Source of the DNA: Paracoccaceae bacterium
GTDB lineage: Bacteria; Pseudomonadota; Alphaproteobacteria; Rhodobacterales; Rhodobacteraceae
Length of the DNA stretch: 9,477 nucleotides
Direction of reading: 5' to 3'
Assembly: GCA_030626365.1 (NCBI GenBank)
Contig: DAOUPC010000089.1
Location: 1-9,477, forward strand
The position numbers were made by a program, and so were the translations under genes. Below, in pieces: positions 6,698 through 9,477 of this stretch (the stretch's first letter is position 1; the number at the start of each line of letters is the position of its first letter). A model generated the notes under the pieces. It worked only from the letters and a program-made list of their open reading frames with translations. It was not told the DNA's origin and did no database searches.

Positions 6698-7412
6698 TCA
6701 GCAGCGTCAGCGCCTCGCCCAGATCAATCGCGCCGTCATACAACGCCCGCCCCGAAATTGCCCCGTTCAGATCAGCGCCGCAATCGCGCAGCGCCACCAG
6801 ATCGTCCAGCGACGACACGCCGCCACTGGCAATCACCGGGATCGAAACCGCATTGGCCAGCGCCGCGGTGGCCGCCACATTCGGCCCCTGCATCGCCCCG
6901 TCGCGGTTGATGTCGGTGTAAATGATCGCCGCCACGCCTGCGTCCTCGAATGAACGGGCCAGATCGGTGACCAGCACATCGGTTTCTTCGGCCCAGCCCT
7001 TGGTGGCCACCCGCCCGTCACGCGCATCGATACCCACCGCAACGTGGCCGGGGAATTCACGCGCTGCCTCGCGGACAAGGGCGGGGTTTTCCACCGCGAC
7101 CGTCCCAAGAATCACCCGCGCCAGCCCTTTGTCGATCCACCGCGCAATTGTGGCCATGTCACGGATGCCACCACCCAGTTGCGCCGGCACATCACAGGCC
7201 TTCAGGATCGCCTCGACCGGGGCGGCATTGACCGGTTCACCGGCAAAGGCCCCGTTCAGATCAACCAGATGCAGCCATTCGCACCCCGCCCCGACAAAGC
7301 TTTGGGCCTGGGCGGCCGGGTCGTCATTGAACACGGTTGCCTTGTCCATGGCCCCACGCAGCAGCCGAACGGCCTGCCCGTCTTTCAGGTCAATTGCGGG
7401 ATAAAGGATCAT
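6690..7412 (-). CDS. hisA: ProFAR isomerase HisA
   Basis: This 240-residue (beta/alpha)8 barrel is the sister fold of HisF. Catalytic Asp8 (YPAIDLKDG, 4-12) and Asp129 (VGIDARDG, 127-133) are present, along with LGGGIRD (79-85), TDINRDGAMQGPN (166-178) and the phosphate loop ASGGVSS (195-201). It performs the Amadori isomerisation of ProFAR to PRFAR in histidine synthesis. The Arg-containing tryptophan-pathway variant PriA is not indicated. I chose ATG 7412 because the family begins MILYPAIDL and AAAGG lies about eight bases upstream. A longer frame to 7463 adds residues unlike any HisA. It is the first gene of the minus-strand cluster hisA-yqaA-hisF-hisE, so the operon promoter should lie in 7413-7543, although I see no convincing boxes there. 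Confidence 0.96.
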   Translation of the reverse strand: MILYPAIDLKDGQAVRLLRGAMDKATVFNDDPAAQAQSFVGAGCEWLHLVDLNGAFAGEPVNAAPVEAILKACDVPAQLGGGIRDMATIARWIDKGLARVILGTVAVENPALVREAAREFPGHVAVGIDARDGRVATKGWAEETDVLVTDLARSFEDAGVAAIIYTDINRDGAMQGPNVAATAALANAVSIPVIASGGVSSLDDLVALRDCGADLNGAISGRALYDGAIDLGEALTLLNG

Positions 7413-7543
7413 ATGCGCGGCCTTTCGCTGAGGTTCGCCGCGATATGGCACGAGGCAGGCCACAAATGCAACGCGACCCCAAGTCAGGCTTGCAAGACCA
7501 AGGCCAAGTGCGTCAGACTGCCACCATTAAGGGAGAAAACAAC

Positions 7544-7942
7544 ATGAAACATATTATTCTGGGCACTATCTTGGGGCTGGGTTTTGCCGGCATGGCCGTT
7601 GCCGATCCGGTGGGCGGCACATGGAAAACCGCACCCGGCGACACCGGCGGTTATCTGCACGTGAGCATCGGGGCCTGCGGCAGCAAGATCTGCGGTACCA
7701 TCAAAGCGGCCTATGACAAGAACAACACGGTCGATTCTGCCTATGAACATCTGGGCAAAAAGATGCTCTGGGACATGAGCGCAGATGGCGACGGCGATTA
7801 CAGCGGCGGCAAAATCTGGGCCCCGGATTCGGACAAGACCTATACGTCAAAAATGTCTCTGAGTGGCAGCACACTAGAGGTCAAGGGATGCGTGGCCGGC
7901 GGCCTGTTCTGCCGCGGCCAGGACTGGAAAAGAGTGAACTAA
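7544..7942 (+). CDS. DUF2147 secreted protein
   Basis: The protein is 132 residues. The N-terminus MKHIILGTILGLGFAGMAVA (1-20) is a Sec signal peptide with a likely AVA|D cleavage site, so the mature part is periplasmic. The mature region has the DUF2147 pattern: DPVGGTWKT near its start, then GYLHVSI..CGSKICGTI, and the closing LEVKGCVAGGLFCRGQDWKRV. Four cysteines in the mature part (GACGSKIC and GCVAGGLFC) could form two disulfides. DUF2147 proteins have no settled function. GGGAG (7531-7535) precedes the ATG by eight bases and fixes the start. A longer open frame upstream would bury the signal peptide. It diverges from hisA, with about 130 bases between the start codons, and a strong hairpin follows the stop. 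Confidence 0.9.
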   Translation: MKHIILGTILGLGFAGMAVADPVGGTWKTAPGDTGGYLHVSIGACGSKICGTIKAAYDKNNTVDSAYEHLGKKMLWDMSADGDGDYSGGKIWAPDSDKTYTSKMSLSGSTLEVKGCVAGGLFCRGQDWKRVN

Positions 7943-7960
7943 GACCCGGATCTGACACAC

Positions 7961-8002
7961 ATATTTCGTGCCCCGGCCCCGGTCTGAACGGGGCACGAAT
8001 AT
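7961..8002 (+). terminator. Strong hairpin after the DUF2147 gene
   Basis: The left arm 7961-7975 (ATATTTCGTGCCCCG) pairs with the right arm 7989-8002 (CGGGGCACGAATAT): fourteen base pairs with one bulged T and a 13-base loop. It begins 18 bases after the stop codon. No U-tract follows, so Rho-assisted or structural termination, or 3' mRNA protection, is more likely than classic intrinsic termination. Confidence 0.6.
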
Positions 8003-8052
8003 GCCCGGTACGACAATTCGTGACTTTTGTCGAAAAAACACACATTTTGCCA

Positions 8053-8081
8053 TTGCGCTGGCCTGATGGCGGGACTAGATA
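8053..8081 (+). promoter_or_regulatory. Promoter of tRNA-fMet
   Basis: TTGCGC (8053-8058) and TAGATA (8076-8081) are spaced by 17 bases. Transcription would begin near 8088, twelve bases before the mature 5' end at 8100. This fits a dedicated sigma-70-type promoter for the tRNA. Confidence 0.55.
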
Positions 8082-8099
8082 GCCCTTGTTCCAAATTGG

Positions 8100-8176
<77 letters not shown>

Positions 8177-8194
8177 ATATTACGCAAATAGAAC

Positions 8195-8230
8195 AAACGC
8201 TTAGCGCCCTTCGGGGCGCTTTTTGCGTTT
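8195..8230 (+). terminator. Intrinsic terminator of tRNA-fMet
   Basis: AGCGCCC (8203-8209) pairs perfectly with GGGCGCT (8214-8220) around a stable TTCG tetraloop, followed by TTTT. An outer helix AAACGC/GCGTTT (8195-8200 with 8225-8230) can extend it. It ends the tRNA transcript. Confidence 0.88.
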
Positions 8231-8534
8231 AGGAGCTTTTGGTTGTGGAAGCACTATGGAAGCAAAAGGCTGCGTAGTTCTGCGTAGTCGGCTTTACACA
8301 ACGTCTGGGGCACTGCCGCTCACACTCACAAATAAGAGTGAAATCTTATCCCCTAAATTTGGCACGATCTGCATAGCCGAAGGCTGGATTGCTCAACTAT
8401 TATGGGCTGACATCGTCGCCACCACCATCTGACCCCGGAAATCACAACCCAAATTTCGGGGGATGGCATAGTGCGGAATACCCATAGCGAAAGGGGGCTT
8501 TTGCCAGGTTTTCTTGGGGTTTGGTAAATCTGGG
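8231..8534. other. Gene-poor stretch after tRNA-fMet, no recognised gene
   Basis: No family is recognisable on either strand. A 58-codon open frame (ATG 8256, stop 8430-8432) has a GGAAG five bases upstream but no known motif, and I do not call it. A near-tandem TGCGTAGT occurs at 8271 and 8281. A hairpin with arms CCCCGGAAAT (8433-8442) and ATTTCGGGG (8453-8461) is present without a U-tract. Base use looks more AT-rich than in the genes to the left, suggesting decayed or acquired DNA. Confidence 0.5.
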
Positions 8535-8650
8535 ATGATTAAGCTTTGTGCAGTAATCTTATTGCTATGAAGTAAACAAAGCTCTTGCCCCAGCCAATGT
8601 TTTTAACGGCCCGCAGAAGCCCTCTGCCTTCGACATTATGACAGATGGTA

Positions 8651-8840
8651 TAGTCACACCAGTTCCGGGGGGCCATTTCTATGGCGGATCACAGCGGGCA
8701 GGCTTATTGGTTTTCCAAGGCCGAGAGCCGATTTTTGACCAGTACCTTTTATCGTCAGGATTATCCGTCATGGATGGATGACTGGCATGCCAAAGGCGTA
8801 TGACACACATGTGCCGATCATCGTATCCGGTTTCGATATT
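8651..8840 (+). pseudogene. Broken alkaline-phosphatase-superfamily gene (PafA/phosphodiesterase-like fragments)
   Basis: Two fragments survive in different frames. The first (8663-8800) reads FRGAISMADHSGQAYWFSK and continues through SRFLTSTFYRQDYPSWMDDW. It resembles the family segment with KDRGAI..GHxGKAYWFS and the following TSTYY..YPxW stretch. It stops at TGA 8801-8803. Immediately beyond, in another frame from 8799, YDTHVPIIVSGFDI appears, which resembles the later family segment YDTHVPIIFAG. In intact proteins the two are far apart, so an internal deletion of most of the middle plus a frameshift is inferred. A TAG at 8651 lies in frame before the first fragment. Upstream, MIKLCAVILLL (8535-8567) could be the remnant of a signal peptide, but that link is weak. 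These enzymes are normally exported metal-dependent phosphatases; this copy cannot be functional. Confidence 0.65.
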
Positions 8841-8902
8841 TTTTGGTTCGGGCCCAAGAGCCGCCGGCAAGGGATTGGCAAATGGCAAATAAAACCTTGC
8901 GA

Positions 8903-8936
8903 TTGGCAATGTTCAGTGATCGCCATTACAATGGCG
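8903..8936 (+). promoter_or_regulatory. Promoter with inverted repeat over the -10 box, upstream of the AraC-type gene
   Basis: TTGGCA (8903-8908) and TACAAT (8927-8932) are 18 bases apart. A perfect inverted repeat CGCCAT-TACA-ATGGCG (8921-8936) covers the -10 box and could be an operator. A direct repeat GATTGGCAA occurs at 8873-8881 and 8901-8909, the second copy overlapping the -35 box. The start codon at 8974 would give a leader of about 35 bases. Confidence 0.5.
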
Positions 8937-8973
8937 TAACTGCATTTGCGTATTAACGATAGGTATCGGTTTT

Positions 8974-9477
8974 ATGCTCAACACTCAGAATAAGATCGCG
9001 TCTGGCATATCTGGATCTGATTCATCAGATAGTTGGAGCGTCATGCCCATCTCTCGTATTGAATTCCTTAAGGATGCTGTACACTATGCAGGTCTGGAGG
9101 CGGTGCAGATGTCGCGAGGCTCCATGTCGGGAAGCCTGGCTTTCCAAGAAGCTGACGGCATTGCTTTCAGCAGCGGTCTGATTGGTGGGCGGGTCACGTT
9201 GCGTGGGCCGTTGTCCAAAGACATGGTGACGATTGGCCTGTGCCTTCAGGCCCCTTCTGGCACTCGGCATTGGATGCAGGAAATCCATTCAGGGAATATC
9301 GGCGTATTTCAGCCAGGTGACGAGCATGAATCGTATTACACGCCCGGCTCTCTCTATGTCACCGCAAGTTTCAGTATGGAGCGCCTGGAGGCCGAAGCGG
9401 CCAAAACTGGTCTGGTCCTTGACGCCGGAAGGCTGGGCGGTACGGGGGTTCATGATCGCAAGGTGCATGCTGATGCG
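8974..9477 (+). CDS. AraC-family transcriptional regulator, N-terminal part (cut by window)
   Basis: The frame is open from ATG 8974 to the right edge, 168 codons, with no stop. The visible part resembles the N-terminal sensing region of a group of AraC-type regulators common in Rhodobacterales: GGRVTLRGPLSKDMVTIGL (about 74-92), then RHWMQEIHSGNIGVFQPGDEHESYYTPGSLY ending near residue 127. The GDEH..YTPGSLY block is typical of this group as I remember it. The C-terminal double helix-turn-helix that would prove the family lies outside the window. AGGT (8961-8964) gives a modest ribosome site. Ligand and targets cannot be read here; autoregulation through the repeats upstream is possible. Confidence 0.65.
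   Translation, partial: MLNTQNKIASGISGSDSSDSWSVMPISRIEFLKDAVHYAGLEAVQMSRGSMSGSLAFQEADGIAFSSGLIGGRVTLRGPLSKDMVTIGLCLQAPSGTRHWMQEIHSGNIGVFQPGDEHESYYTPGSLYVTASFSMERLEAEAAKTGLVLDAGRLGGTGVHDRKVHADA

Noticed and set aside
7413..7543. TTGCAT/CATATC (18-base spacer, minus strand) as the hisA operon promoter
   Set aside because: Both boxes are poor matches in a GC-rich gap and would be expected by chance; the promoter is probably here but I cannot place it.
8256..8432. 58-codon open frame after tRNA-fMet as a small gene
   Set aside because: It has a plausible GGAAG but no recognisable motif, lies in a decayed stretch, and could easily be chance.

Overview
This window looks like chromosomal DNA of an alphaproteobacterium, most likely a Rhodobacterales (Roseobacter-type) organism. 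The basis is GC-rich coding sequence, an initiator tRNA of the alphaproteobacterial type, and the closest remembered family forms of the proteins. I name no species because no search was possible.

Layout from left to right. Positions 1-1967 (minus) hold a nearly complete M3-family zinc oligopeptidase cut by the window edge. Positions 2093-3088 (minus) hold an APH-fold small-molecule kinase resembling the amino-sugar kinase AmgK. A tRNA-Tyr (minus, 3259-3342) shares a divergent intergenic region with the 23S rRNA 2'-O-methyltransferase gene rlmB (plus, 3464-4246). Between rlmB and a CoA-binding (YccU-type) gene (plus, 4520-4990) lie a consensus-like -10 box and an intrinsic terminator, which may bound a small RNA. 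A minus-strand histidine cluster follows in the order hisA, yqaA (DedA-like membrane protein), hisF, hisE (7412 down to 5084). Three of its four genes supply two enzymes of histidine synthesis and one subunit of a third: HisE removes pyrophosphate from PR-ATP, HisA isomerises ProFAR, and HisF is the cyclase half of the HisF-HisH synthase. hisH and hisB are not in this window. Divergent from hisA is a secreted DUF2147 protein (plus, 7544-7942), then the initiator tRNA-fMet (plus, 8100-8176) with a promoter and a strong terminator.

Right of tRNA-fMet the character changes. About 750 bases carry no intact recognisable gene, look less GC-rich, and contain broken remains of an alkaline-phosphatase-superfamily gene. 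An AraC-type regulator (plus, from 8974) then runs off the window, preceded by a promoter-like site with a perfect inverted repeat over its -10 box. This end reads as accessory or decaying DNA beside a housekeeping core.

The least expected structure is a set of three unrelated short tandem arrays (12 bp, 16 bp and 12 bp). Each contains the stop codon of a gene: the APH-like kinase, hisE and hisA. They suggest that local slippage duplications have reshaped gene ends here. I found no clear evidence of a new defence or mobile system.
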